Below, in pieces: positions 1-7,714 of a DNA stretch of 34,304 nt. Numbering within the stretch: position 1 is the first letter of the stretch; the number at the start of each line of letters is the position of its first letter. Origin of the DNA: Roseofilum halophilum BLCC-M91 (GTDB taxonomy: Bacteria; Cyanobacteriota; Cyanobacteriia; Cyanobacteriales; Desertifilaceae); the NCBI RefSeq assembly GCF_030068445.1, contig NZ_JAQPOK010000052.1:1-34304 (forward strand), in the 5' to 3' direction. A program made the translations under genes and the position numbers. Under the pieces are notes generated by a model. That model was not told the DNA's origin. It did no database searches and worked only from the letters and a program-made list of their open reading frames with translations.

Positions 1-136
1 GTAAACTTGGCGATTGCTTCCCGGAGGTCGCAATGACAAGGGTTCAGTCATTGCGAGTGGAACGCAGTGGAACGAAGCAATCTTCCCTATCCGGTAAACT
101 TGGCGATTGCTTCCCGGAGGTCGCAATGACAAGGGT
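1..136. repeat. Palindromic ~85-bp dispersed repeat, one full and one partial copy
   Basis: A complete core runs from 47 to 130. It opens with GTCATTGCGA and closes with its reverse complement TCGCAATGAC. Inside are a second inverted pair, GAAGCAATC and GATTGCTTC. A partial copy (1-37) is cut by the window edge, and the 43-bp segment starting GTAAACTTGG is repeated at 1 and 94. Related cores occur at 483-1009 and 2616-2700. Short reading frames through this region are repeat translations, not genes. Confidence 0.85.
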
Positions 137-176
137 AAAGGCGATCGCCATGACAAGGGTTCAAAGGGCCATGAGA

Positions 177-470
177 TTACAAACAAATCTCATCATACAA
201 ATCTTGCCATTGCTCATTCATACTATTAATCAAGTCAACCTTCTTCTTTCTTGAACCCCCTTTAATCTGCTTTTCTCGACTGATAGCGCTGGTGGGGTCA
301 TCAAAAATTTCGTAATAGACTAACTTGACGACATTATATTTTTTGGTAAATCCCTCAATTAGCTTATTCTTATGTTCATAGACTCTTCTGATCAGATCGT
401 TAGTGACTCCGGTATAAATGACTGTATTGTTGGGATTGGTCATTAAGTAAATAAAATACTGTTGAGGCAT
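177..470 (-). CDS. GIY-YIG nuclease domain protein (COG2827/UPF0213-like)
   Basis: A 97-residue protein that is essentially one GIY-YIG domain. The N-terminal strand motifs are FIYLMTN and VIYTGVTN (variants of GIY and YIG, residues 6-23). They are followed by LIRRVYEHK with the expected conserved arginine (28-29), YYEIF, and REKQIKGGSR with the likely metal-binding glutamate (66). The family cleaves DNA in repair, restriction or homing, but the cellular role of these short stand-alone members is mostly unknown. The ATG at 470 was chosen because the domain starts right after it; the frame stays open upstream to 659, but that stretch is translated repeat DNA. The gene is flanked on both sides by the same repeat family in opposite orientations, which suggests it travels with, or acts on, these repeats (inference). 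Confidence 0.8.
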   Translation of the reverse strand: MPQQYFIYLMTNPNNTVIYTGVTNDLIRRVYEHKNKLIEGFTKKYNVVKLVYYEIFDDPTSAISREKQIKGGSRKKKVDLINSMNEQWQDLYDEICL

Positions 471-482
471 AAGTCTTGGGAT

Positions 483-1009
483 GGCTTCATTACGCTGGCG
501 CGACCTTCGCAATGATATTTTATCGGTCATTGCGATCGTAGGGAAGCGATCGCCTTGATTCGGGGAGGGTTGGGATTGCTTCGTTTCGCTGGCGCTCCAC
601 TCGCAATGACGTTTTCTCTGTCGTTGCGACTGTAGGGGAGCGATCGCTTTGATTCCCATATGGTTGAGATTGCTTCATTCCACTGCGCTCCACTCGCAAT
701 GACTGTTTATTTGGGGAGTGCAGGGGAGCGATCGCTTTGATTCCCATATGGTTGAGATTGCTTCGTTTCGCTGGCGCTCCACTCGCAATGACTGTTTATT
801 TGGTGAGCGTAGGGAAGCGATCGCTTTGATTCCCAGATGGTTGGGATTGCTTCGTTTCGCTGGCGCTCCACTCGCAATGACTGTTTATTTGGTGAGTGTA
901 GGGGAGCGATCGCTTTGATTCCCAGATGGTTGGGATTGCTTCGTTTCGCTGGCGCTCCACTCGCAATGACGTTTTCTCTGTTATTGCACTGCGTGCCGTT
1001 CGCAATGAC
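483..1009. repeat. Array of ~85-94-bp palindromic repeats, inverted relative to those at 1-136
   Basis: This 527-bp stretch has no credible gene. It holds about five near-tandem units beginning TTGGGATTGCTTCG or TTGAGATTGC at 570, 664, 752, 841 and 930 (spacing 94, 88, 89 and 89 bp), plus partial ends at 483-515 and 971-1009. The cores at 526-610 and 620-703 keep both ends (GTCATTGCGA or GTCGTTGCGA, and TCGCAATGAC). Later units have lost the left end and carry TGTTTATTTGG instead. Every full unit carries an AGCGATCG block, several as complete HIP1 octamers. Unit length, lack of unique spacers and internal symmetry rule out CRISPR. Confidence 0.85.
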
Positions 1010-1024
1010 TGAGCTGGAGATGAT

Positions 1025-1921
1025 TTAATCCTTCTCATTGGGTAATTCTGGTGGCTGAAACGTGGGCGCTAGAATCATTAATTGGTCGCCATACATACTT
1101 TTGGGCACGGCAATCACTGGGGGCGATGTATTCGGATTTTCTTCTCCCGGAGTGGTTGGCAGCAGGTAGATCCAACCGTCTCGCTCTAGGAGCAACCGCC
1201 AGACTCGTAGAGGATTTTCTGGATCGTAAACCTCATTATTTTCGTCCCCCTTAAAGCCTTCAAATCCTTGGAAATCCCCAAAAAAACGAAATCCTTCTAC
1301 AGGACGCTTAAGAGATCCGGGATCATTCAGTTTACTACCGAGGGGAATACTATTTTCGGGCACAATAAACGTAACGACGGGTAAGGTGGAATTAATGCCC
1401 ATATCCCGTTGAGCATCCTGAATGGCTTGACTCTGGGCTAAATGAAATAAAATAATCAAAACCCAACTGACAATAACGGCTTCATCGACTAGGGAACGCA
1501 GGACTTTAATGGAATCGAAATTCAAGGGTTTGAACTGGAGAAGTTCAGATAATAGGCGATAGATAAAAGTGTTTTTTCGTGACCAATGGTTCTGGAGATG
1601 CTGATAGTAGAATTGGGCGATTTCGGTGAGGGACTGAATCGCTAGAAGAGTCATGTAGATTTGGAATATCGTCAGACAAAAGGCGATCGCACTGCGGACT
1701 ATGGCTCGACCATCGGCAAACAGCACCTGCATGGGCACAATCAGAAAGGATTCTACAGAAAACTCCAGGGTGGTGACTTCGAGATGAAACTTGAGATAGT
1801 AAACCCAGCGATAGATCCAACCGGTAAAGAAGAGGGAGACACCAAGCAACCCGATTAAACTGGCAAAACGTCGCAGGATACTCGGCTCGTTTCCGGGTTC
1901 AGAGTCAGAGGAGACAGGCAC
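1025..1921 (-). CDS. Hypothetical membrane protein, three predicted TM segments
   Basis: I do not recognise a family. From the GTG at 1921 the protein is 298 residues. Hydrophobic segments lie at about residues 16-41 (LIGLLGVSLFFTGWIY), 70-95 (SAIAFCLTIFQIYMTLLAI) and 143-165 (VIVSWVLIILFHLAQ). A soluble C-terminal part of about 130 residues is rich in proline and acidic residues. The frame is open upstream to 2134, but that stretch lies antisense to the lipoprotein gene at 1979-2566 and looks non-coding, so GTG 1921 is the first plausible start. No clear ribosome binding site supports it, so the start is uncertain. It is divergent from the lipoprotein gene and shares its upstream region. Confidence 0.6.
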   Translation of the reverse strand: MPVSSDSEPGNEPSILRRFASLIGLLGVSLFFTGWIYRWVYYLKFHLEVTTLEFSVESFLIVPMQVLFADGRAIVRSAIAFCLTIFQIYMTLLAIQSLTEIAQFYYQHLQNHWSRKNTFIYRLLSELLQFKPLNFDSIKVLRSLVDEAVIVSWVLIILFHLAQSQAIQDAQRDMGINSTLPVVTFIVPENSIPLGSKLNDPGSLKRPVEGFRFFGDFQGFEGFKGDENNEVYDPENPLRVWRLLLERDGWIYLLPTTPGEENPNTSPPVIAVPKSMYGDQLMILAPTFQPPELPNEKD

Positions 1922-1978
1922 AGTGTGGAGATTGGCTATACTAGGATTAGATTCAGTGTTGAGCTTTATATTAGCACT

Positions 1979-2566
1979 ATGAAGAAAGTCATTGGGATGG
2001 CTCTGGTGAGTGTAGGGCTGGCGATCGCGGCTGGAGGATGTACAACGACTCAACTCTCCTTCTGGCGATCGCATCCAGCCGAAAGTATGGGCCGTTCCTA
2101 CAGTCAAATCCCCTCCAATCCTCACTCCCTGCAAGTCTCCTTACCCCTGCAAGCGATTATTACTCTAGCCGATGGAGAAGAGAAATCAGGACGGATTACG
2201 GATATTGATGAGCAAGTGTTATCTTTGTATACTGGAACCTCAGAACTTACCAAAATTAAATGGGAAAAGATCGCTTCGATTAAGTTTGAAGAAGGGTCAA
2301 TTGTCTATCTTCCCAATGGCAAGCCTATCTATCGCGGTTCTAAGGAAAATCAGTCCGATCAATTTCATAATGTCCCCGCAAGTGCCTTGAAAATTCTTGA
2401 CGCAAACAAAGGCTACTTAGAAATTGACTTAAGCTTGATCGCGTCATTGAATGCAGACCAGATTGAAAACTATCATAGGGATCAACATAGCTCTTCTTAT
2501 GTCGTCGAGCAAATTGAGTGCGATCGCTCCCCTTACCAAATGACTATTACTGTCACTTCTAAGTAA
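1979..2566 (+). CDS. Putative lipoprotein of unknown function
   Basis: A 195-residue protein with a lipoprotein signal: MKK, a hydrophobic stretch (VIGMALVSVGLAIA) and a lipobox-like AAGGC with the cysteine at residue 21. The mature part contains a beta-rich segment (LQAIITLADGEEKSGRITDI and VLSLYTG), which would suit a small beta-barrel, though I cannot name a family. The frame is open 54 bases further upstream, but the ATG at 1979 gives a proper signal peptide. It is likely exported and membrane-anchored (inference). It ends just before the repeat element at 2581. Confidence 0.65.
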   Translation: MKKVIGMALVSVGLAIAAGGCTTTQLSFWRSHPAESMGRSYSQIPSNPHSLQVSLPLQAIITLADGEEKSGRITDIDEQVLSLYTGTSELTKIKWEKIASIKFEEGSIVYLPNGKPIYRGSKENQSDQFHNVPASALKILDANKGYLEIDLSLIASLNADQIENYHRDQHSSSYVVEQIECDRSPYQMTITVTSK

Positions 2567-2580
2567 TAATTCGGAGATAA

Positions 2581-2809
2581 GGGTGATATCAAGTCCGTTG
2601 GATCAGTTATAGCATGTCATTGCGAATGGAACGAAGTGGAATGAAGCAATCTCGCCTATCCCGGTAAACTTGGCGATTGCTTCCCTGCGGTCGCAATGAC
2701 AAGTGTTGAACCGGACTTGATATGAAGCAATCTCGATCATCTCGCTAATTGTAGCGATTGCTTCCCTGCGATCGCAATGACATCTATTTAACCGGACATG
2801 ATGTCACCC
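2581..2809. repeat. Composite MITE-like repeat with 17-bp terminal inverted repeats
   Basis: The left end GGGTGATATCAAGTCCG (2581-2597) matches the reverse complement of the right end CGGACATGATGTCACCC (2793-2809) at 15 of 17 positions. A third, inward copy of the right end (CGGACTTGATAT) starts at 2712. Between them lie a full 85-bp core with GTCATTGCGA/TCGCAATGAC ends (2616-2700) and a degenerate second core (about 2724-2781). No coding capacity is present. The right end overlaps the last codons of mutS2. Confidence 0.75.
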
Positions 2810-5254
2810 GATTAAATGGGCAATGGTTACGCCTGTGCCGCCGTTTTTTTGATCGGCTAGTTCAAAGCGCTCCACTTGGGGATGGCTCCGGAGAAATTCA
2901 TGGACTCCTTCTCTGAGTTTCCCCGTGCCTTTGCCGTGAATAATCCAGACATTGGTACAATTGGCATTGTAGGCTTTGGTAATCCCTTGATCGAGTTCGG
3001 CTTCGGCAGTGACGACGCGCAAACCTCTGATATCTAGGGTATTGCGAGAGGTTTGGATGACTGGGGCAGTGGATTTGGGGGGAGGAGGGGGCGTTTTTTC
3101 TTTTTCTGTGACCGTTTTTTTGCTCGGTTCCTTCGTGGGAACTTCGGCTTTTTTGCCGTCTAAGGATTCAATTTCGGCTAATCCTACGGTCATTTTCATT
3201 AAGCCAAAGCGCACGGTAAGTTCTTGCCCGTCTTCGTCGATTTGTAGGACTTCTCCGGTTTGTCCTAAACTGGGGATGCGTACCCGTTCGCCGACTTGCG
3301 GTTTATAACTGGGTTTGGGTTTGGGGGGATTGACTTTGGAGGGGAGATATTGCTCGGCAATGCGATCGAGTTCCTGGGTGGCTTTGTGGGTGTCTTGGGC
3401 TGTGCCTTGTTGTAGCCGTTTGATGGCTTGGGCGACTTCTTTTTTGGCTTGAGAAATTGCCTTTTGGATCTCGATTTCCTGTTGTTGGCGTAACTGCTGC
3501 TCCCGCTCTTTCAGTTGCTGCGCTTTGAGTGCGACTTCTTGATGCAGTCGTTCCGTTTCTGAAAGGAGGCTGGAGGTTTCCTGGACTTGGTTTTCCTGAC
3601 GACGACGCTCGGCTTCTAAACCGGCGATCGCCTGATTTACCTCTTCTGAACCCGTGCCTACCCACTCGTGCGCCTCTTCGATCACTTCTGGATTTAACCC
3701 CAAACGGCTGGCAATGGCAAGGGCATTAGAGCGCCCCGGAATGCCCCACAATAGGCGATAGGTGGGTTGCAAGGATACCTCGTCAAACTCCACGGAGGCA
3801 TTCTCAAACCGCTCATCCTCATACTTGAGGGCTTTGAGTTCCCCGAAGTGGGTGGTGGCAATGGTAAGTTGGGCGTTGGTGGCGAGGTGCTTGAGCAGGG
3901 CGATCGCCAACCCGGTTCCCTCGGAGGGATCGGTTCCTGCACCCACCTCATCTAATAGTACCAATGTAGGGGCGAACGGCCGTTCGCCCCTACAAGCGGC
4001 AACACTGTCCAAAATCCGACAAATGCGGCGAATATGCCCCGAAAACGTGGATAAACTTTGCTCTAGGGACTGTTCATCGCCAATATCGGCTAAAACCTGG
4101 CTAAACCAAGGCAGTTCCACCGGTTCCCGCGCTGGCACGAATAAGCCCACTTTTGCCATCAGTGCCGCCAGCGCCAAGGTTTTCAACGTTACCGTCTTGC
4201 CCCCCGTATTCGGCCCCGTAATCGCCACGACTCGGATCGGTGGCTCAATACACACGGTCACCGGAACCACTTCTTGCCCCTGTTCGTGGCGCTGTTGCCA
4301 CACGAGTAAGGGATGGCGCAGTTGCCGCAGGACGATCATTTCCGTAGATTCTGTGAATCGGGGCGGGTTTGCTTGTAACCAATAACTGTATCTCGCTTTG
4401 GCCGTGGCTAAATCGAGAATTGTGGCAATTTTGACTAAATGTTCTAAATCGTCGTAAACCTCCGCCACTTTCTCCGTGAGGGCGCGACAAATGGCTTCTT
4501 CTTCCTTAGTTTCCTCCTTTTGCAACTGTCGCAAGTCATTACCGAGGGAAACGATCGCATGGGGTTCAATGTAGAGGGTTGCGCCACTGGTGGACGAGTC
4601 ATGAACGATACCGGGAATCGTTTCCTTATGATTGGCTTTCACTGGCAGCACATAGCGATCGCCCCGTTGGGTAATCAAATTCTCCTGAATGGCGTGGGAT
4701 TTCCGTTGCAGGATATTTTGCAGCGCTTGCATCATGCGATCGCGCTGATTTTTCAATTGACGGCGTATATTACCCAGTTTCACACTGGCGCGATCGGCAA
4801 CCCTTCCCTGCTCATCAATACAGTGATTAATCTCCTGTTCCAATTCCGGATAAGTGCGGATTGTGCTAATCAACTCCAGCAAAATTGGCACATCATCCTG
4901 TTCCTCAATAAACCGGCGCAGTCGTCGCATCCCCGCCAATGTACTCGCCACATCCAGCAGTTCATCCCCATACAGTACCCCTTTGAGTGTCGCTCGTTTA
5001 ACAATCTTGCGAATATCCCGAATCCCCCCAAACGGCAGCTCTGTAGTGAGGGTTTGTTCCAGGGTGTACACTTCCTGAGTTTGCGCCAACAGGGTTAAAC
5101 TTTCCGCCTCAGTTTGGGGGATGGGCAAATTCTGGGCGGCGATCGCCCCCATTTTCGTCGCTGCAAACGTCGATAAATGCTCGCACAACCGCGACCATTC
5201 TAATAGCTCTAGGGTTTCGTCTTGGATCACTCGTGTTCTATAATTCAACGCCAT
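2804..5254 (-). CDS. mutS2: Endonuclease MutS2
   Basis: An 816-residue MutS2, the usual length. It is a MutS paralogue that binds branched DNA or stalled ribosomes, suppresses recombination, and has a C-terminal Smr nuclease domain. The core and lever region fill residues 1-330. Walker A GPNTGGKT is at 347-354 (Lys353), Walker B LVLLDE at 431-436 followed by GAGTDPSEG, then a long Q/E-rich coiled coil (about 520-640). The Smr domain has LDIRGLRV and HGKGTGKL near the C-terminus. Two oddities are visible. Residues 421-430 (CRGERPFAPT), just before Walker B, are encoded exactly by a perfect 30-bp palindrome. The last codon and the stop codon lie inside the terminal inverted repeat of the element at 2581-2809. 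The start is the ATG at 5254. The function call is firm. Confidence 0.97.
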   Translation of the reverse strand: MALNYRTRVIQDETLELLEWSRLCEHLSTFAATKMGAIAAQNLPIPQTEAESLTLLAQTQEVYTLEQTLTTELPFGGIRDIRKIVKRATLKGVLYGDELLDVASTLAGMRRLRRFIEEQDDVPILLELISTIRTYPELEQEINHCIDEQGRVADRASVKLGNIRRQLKNQRDRMMQALQNILQRKSHAIQENLITQRGDRYVLPVKANHKETIPGIVHDSSTSGATLYIEPHAIVSLGNDLRQLQKEETKEEEAICRALTEKVAEVYDDLEHLVKIATILDLATAKARYSYWLQANPPRFTESTEMIVLRQLRHPLLVWQQRHEQGQEVVPVTVCIEPPIRVVAITGPNTGGKTVTLKTLALAALMAKVGLFVPAREPVELPWFSQVLADIGDEQSLEQSLSTFSGHIRRICRILDSVAACRGERPFAPTLVLLDEVGAGTDPSEGTGLAIALLKHLATNAQLTIATTHFGELKALKYEDERFENASVEFDEVSLQPTYRLLWGIPGRSNALAIASRLGLNPEVIEEAHEWVGTGSEEVNQAIAGLEAERRRQENQVQETSSLLSETERLHQEVALKAQQLKEREQQLRQQQEIEIQKAISQAKKEVAQAIKRLQQGTAQDTHKATQELDRIAEQYLPSKVNPPKPKPSYKPQVGERVRIPSLGQTGEVLQIDEDGQELTVRFGLMKMTVGLAEIESLDGKKAEVPTKEPSKKTVTEKEKTPPPPPKSTAPVIQTSRNTLDIRGLRVVTAEAELDQGITKAYNANCTNVWIIHGKGTGKLREGVHEFLRSHPQVERFELADQKNGGTGVTIAHLIG
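3965..3994. repeat. Perfect 30-bp palindrome inside mutS2, in frame
   Basis: One arm is TGTAGGGGCGAACGG and the other is its exact reverse complement, with no spacer. The element starts on a codon boundary and spans exactly ten codons of mutS2 (residues 421-430, CRGERPFAPT on the minus strand). Sequences of this GTAGGGGCGAACGG type are familiar to me as intergenic dispersed repeats in cyanobacteria (memory, not searched). Confidence 0.9.
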
Positions 5255-5319
5255 ACTACATTATTGTATCGACTTTTGCCGCTCTGGGGGGATGGGGAAT
5301 AGGGGGTTTTAATCAATCC

Positions 5320-6462
5320 CTAATGGTCGTCCTCCATATCCAAATGGGTAGAGAGGTCTTCAAACCAACCCCAGCGCCAAAACAGATAAATTAACCCCCC
5401 AGAAATACTCAACATGACTCCCCAAACCATGGGATATCCCCAGGCCCAATTGAGTTCTGGCATATTCCAGGGGGAGGCTTCGGGATTAAAATTCATGCCA
5501 TAAACCCCGACTACAAAGGTGAGCGGGTTAAAAATCGTGGCAATTACAGTTAGGACTTTCATGATTTCATTGGTCTTATTGCTCACAGAAGACAAGTAAA
5601 CATTCATGATCTCTGAGGTCAATTCTCGATAGGTTTCCACCAAATCCATCACTTGTAGGGTATGGTCATAGCAATCTCTTAATTCAATTTGCACGTTTTG
5701 GCCAATCAGGGGACTAGGATTACGCACTAACAGTTTTATGGCATCTCGTAGGGGCCAAATTTGCCGACGCAGAGCGAGTAATTCCCGTCGGATACGATAG
5801 AGGGTCTTTAAGGTTTGGTGACTGGGAGAGGTGACCACTTCCTGTTCGAGATCGTGAATGCGATCGCCATAGGCTTCTAAAACGGGGAAAAATCCATCGA
5901 CGATCGCATCTAAAATACTGTACATGAGGTAGTCTGCGCCTTGGGTACGAATAATGCCTTTCCCCGTTTGAATGCGATCGCGCACCTGACGCAACCCCTC
6001 CGGGCGATCGTTCTCTTGCACCGTCAGTAAGTAATGATCGCCTAAAATTAAACTTGCCTGTTCAATATAAAATCCCTTACCTGGCTCCTTTAAGCGCACC
6101 ATCTGCGTAATAATTACCAGATACTTGCCATAATCTTCTACTTTGGGTCGTTGGGGGACATTGACCACATCTTCTAAGGCTAAAGGATGTAACCCAAACA
6201 CTTGACTCACCCCTGGCCAAATCTCCTGGGAACCGAGTCCCAAAACATTCACCCAAGACACCGAAGGACTCTTTAAGTAGGATAAACACTCTTCCGGAGT
6301 CGTCAATTCTGTACGCTCCGTTTTCTTTCCCGTATAATCAATGAGAAGGAGCTTAGAGGGAGTCGCATCGTCTTCAAACTCTAGGGTTCCCGGCAAACTT
6401 CCCGGTTCATCATAGTGATAGTCAAATAAATCATCGTCAGTTGGTTTAGAGAGATTAATCAT
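5320..6462 (-). CDS. corA: CorA family Mg2+/Co2+ transporter
   Basis: A 380-residue protein of the CorA family, a pentameric inner-membrane channel for divalent cations. It has a large cytoplasmic N-terminal domain (about 1-300), then two C-terminal transmembrane helices. The signature YGMNFNP (Gly322-Met323-Asn324) sits at the end of the first helix (VIATIFNPLTFVVGVYGMN), with the second helix at about 345-366 (GYPMVWGVMLSISGGLIYLF). A short charged tail follows (LDMEDDH). The start ATG at 6462 is 12 bp downstream of the end of the 6475-6819 gene, suggesting co-transcription with it and the ABC ATPase. MgtE or ZntB-type specificity cannot be excluded from sequence alone. Confidence 0.93.
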   Translation of the reverse strand: MINLSKPTDDDLFDYHYDEPGSLPGTLEFEDDATPSKLLLIDYTGKKTERTELTTPEECLSYLKSPSVSWVNVLGLGSQEIWPGVSQVFGLHPLALEDVVNVPQRPKVEDYGKYLVIITQMVRLKEPGKGFYIEQASLILGDHYLLTVQENDRPEGLRQVRDRIQTGKGIIRTQGADYLMYSILDAIVDGFFPVLEAYGDRIHDLEQEVVTSPSHQTLKTLYRIRRELLALRRQIWPLRDAIKLLVRNPSPLIGQNVQIELRDCYDHTLQVMDLVETYRELTSEIMNVYLSSVSNKTNEIMKVLTVIATIFNPLTFVVGVYGMNFNPEASPWNMPELNWAWGYPMVWGVMLSISGGLIYLFWRWGWFEDLSTHLDMEDDH

Positions 6463-6474
6463 AATTTCAGAGGT

Positions 6475-6819
6475 TTAGCTTGGTTCGAGAAAGTCATAGA
6501 GGATTTCATCGGGTTCATCTTCGATATCGTCATCGATTTCTGGCATAAATAGGGTTTCAGAAACTGGGGTTTGCTGGCTAGATGGGGTACTCAATTGGTG
6601 TTGTCGCATGACGGTAGTGGTGGTATGTAGTTGATTGACCATTTGCCTTAAAAGGATCACTTCTTGTTCTAAGGCAACGAGACGATCGCCAGAATTAGCG
6701 GCAACTTCTCCTAAATAGAGGGCGATCGCCTCTTGCACCACCTCTTGTGAGGTTTTCTGGCGATCGCTGGCGATCTTGGCAATCTTCTGTTTCCAACTCT
6801 GACTGATGTTTATCTGCAT
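6475..6819 (-). CDS. Small protein with RHH-like N-terminus and coiled coil
   Basis: A protein of 114 residues from the ATG at 6819; an ATG four codons upstream (6831) is possible. The inner ATG is preferred because GGAG lies six bases before it. Residues 1-40 (MQINISQSWKQKIAKIASDR and KTSQEVVQEAIALYLGE) resemble a ribbon-helix-helix fold of the CopG/Arc type. A heptad-like segment follows (LVALEQEVILLRQMVNQL), then a polar, very acidic tail. It could be a DNA-binding regulator or an oligomeric adaptor, and no family is certain. It lies 12 bp before corA and about 40 bp after the ABC ATPase gene, on the same strand. Confidence 0.7.
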   Translation of the reverse strand: MQINISQSWKQKIAKIASDRQKTSQEVVQEAIALYLGEVAANSGDRLVALEQEVILLRQMVNQLHTTTTVMRQHQLSTPSSQQTPVSETLFMPEIDDDIEDEPDEILYDFLEPS

Positions 6820-6860
6820 GACTTTCTCCATCCCGATCTCTTGGTTCTCAAGAATTGATA

Positions 6861-7655
6861 TTACCCTAATAATAGGGAATCATCGGATAACTCTTCCCCT
6901 TTAAGCTGATTAAAGCGCTCGAGTAGATCCGCTACTTCTAACCCTTCCCGTTCTTCGCCCGCAATATCTAAAATAATTTGTCCTTCATGTAACATAATGG
7001 TGCGATCGCCCATCATCAAGGCCTGACTCATACTATGGGTAACCATCATTGTGGTTAACTGTTGCTCTTTAACAATTTTGCGGGTGAGCTGGGAGATAAA
7101 ATGGGCGGTTTTCGGATCGAGAGCTGCCGTATGTTCATCCAATAATAAGACCTCTGTAGGAGCCAAGGTAGACATCAGCAGGCTTACCGCTTGGCGTTGT
7201 CCTCCCGATAATAATCCCATGCGATCGCCCAATCTGCGCTCTAATCCTAATTCTAAACTGGCTAACTGTTCCCGAAACTGGGCGCGACGACGGTTGGGAA
7301 GGGCCAATTTTAAGCCGCGAAATCCTCCCCGTTGAACCGCTAAGGCCATATTTTCTTCTACGGTTAAATTCGCACAAGATCCCAAAAGGGGATTTTGAAA
7401 CACTCTGGCGACTAATTTAGCTCGTTTTTGCGTCGGCCATGAAGTAACATTTTGACCGGCAATATGAATGCGTCCAGAGTCCGGCAGGCGATCGCCACTA
7501 ATTAAATTTAACAGCGTCGATTTTCCCGCCCCATTCGAGCCAATGACGGCGATCAACTGCCCGGCGGGAACCTGAAGAGAAAGCTGCCGTAGGGCTGGAG
7601 TTTCCAGAGCCGTACCGGGATTAAAGGTAACACAAGCGCGATCGATTTCAATCAT
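6861..7655 (-). CDS. ABC transporter ATP-binding protein (COG1101-like)
   Basis: A 264-residue nucleotide-binding subunit with all ABC motifs. Walker A is GSNGAGKST (39-47), the Q-loop glutamine is near 87 (VFQNPLLG), the signature is LSGGQ (149-153), Walker B is VLLLDE (169-174) and the switch histidine lies in MVTHS. The pattern VFQNPLLGSCANLTVEENM resembles the ATPase partner of TrpX/TrpY-type uptake systems (COG1101), whose substrates are poorly defined. No permease or binding protein lies beside it here, so it is orphaned locally. It heads a leftward cluster with the RHH-like gene and corA. Its start at 7655 is 59 bp from the divergent gene at 7715. Confidence 0.88.
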   Translation of the reverse strand: MIEIDRACVTFNPGTALETPALRQLSLQVPAGQLIAVIGSNGAGKSTLLNLISGDRLPDSGRIHIAGQNVTSWPTQKRAKLVARVFQNPLLGSCANLTVEENMALAVQRGGFRGLKLALPNRRRAQFREQLASLELGLERRLGDRMGLLSGGQRQAVSLLMSTLAPTEVLLLDEHTAALDPKTAHFISQLTRKIVKEQQLTTMMVTHSMSQALMMGDRTIMLHEGQIILDIAGEEREGLEVADLLERFNQLKGEELSDDSLLLG

Positions 7656-7714
7656 GAAGAAATTTTCTGTTAAGATTAAAGAATTAAATTTTAGATCAGA
7701 GGGAAGCTACGAGT

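Noticed and set aside
570-1009. Possible CRISPR array from regular ~89-bp spacing
   Set aside because: There are no unique spacers; the whole unit repeats, the unit is internally palindromic and no cas gene is present.
33-1038. Several short reading frames of 60-80 codons (for example 33-254, 520-747, 718-918 and 796-1038)
   Set aside because: They are translations of the palindromic repeats on either strand; repeated peptides such as SLRVERSG and FAGAPLAMT confirm this.
1922-2134. N-terminal extension of the membrane protein gene to an ATG at 2134
   Set aside because: It would run antisense through the signal peptide region of the lipoprotein gene, and its residues look like shadow translation.
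3009-5098. Long opposite-strand frames inside mutS2 (for example 3762-4385 and 4520-5098)
   Set aside because: MutS2 motifs run through the whole minus-strand frame; the plus-strand frames are shadows with no domain.
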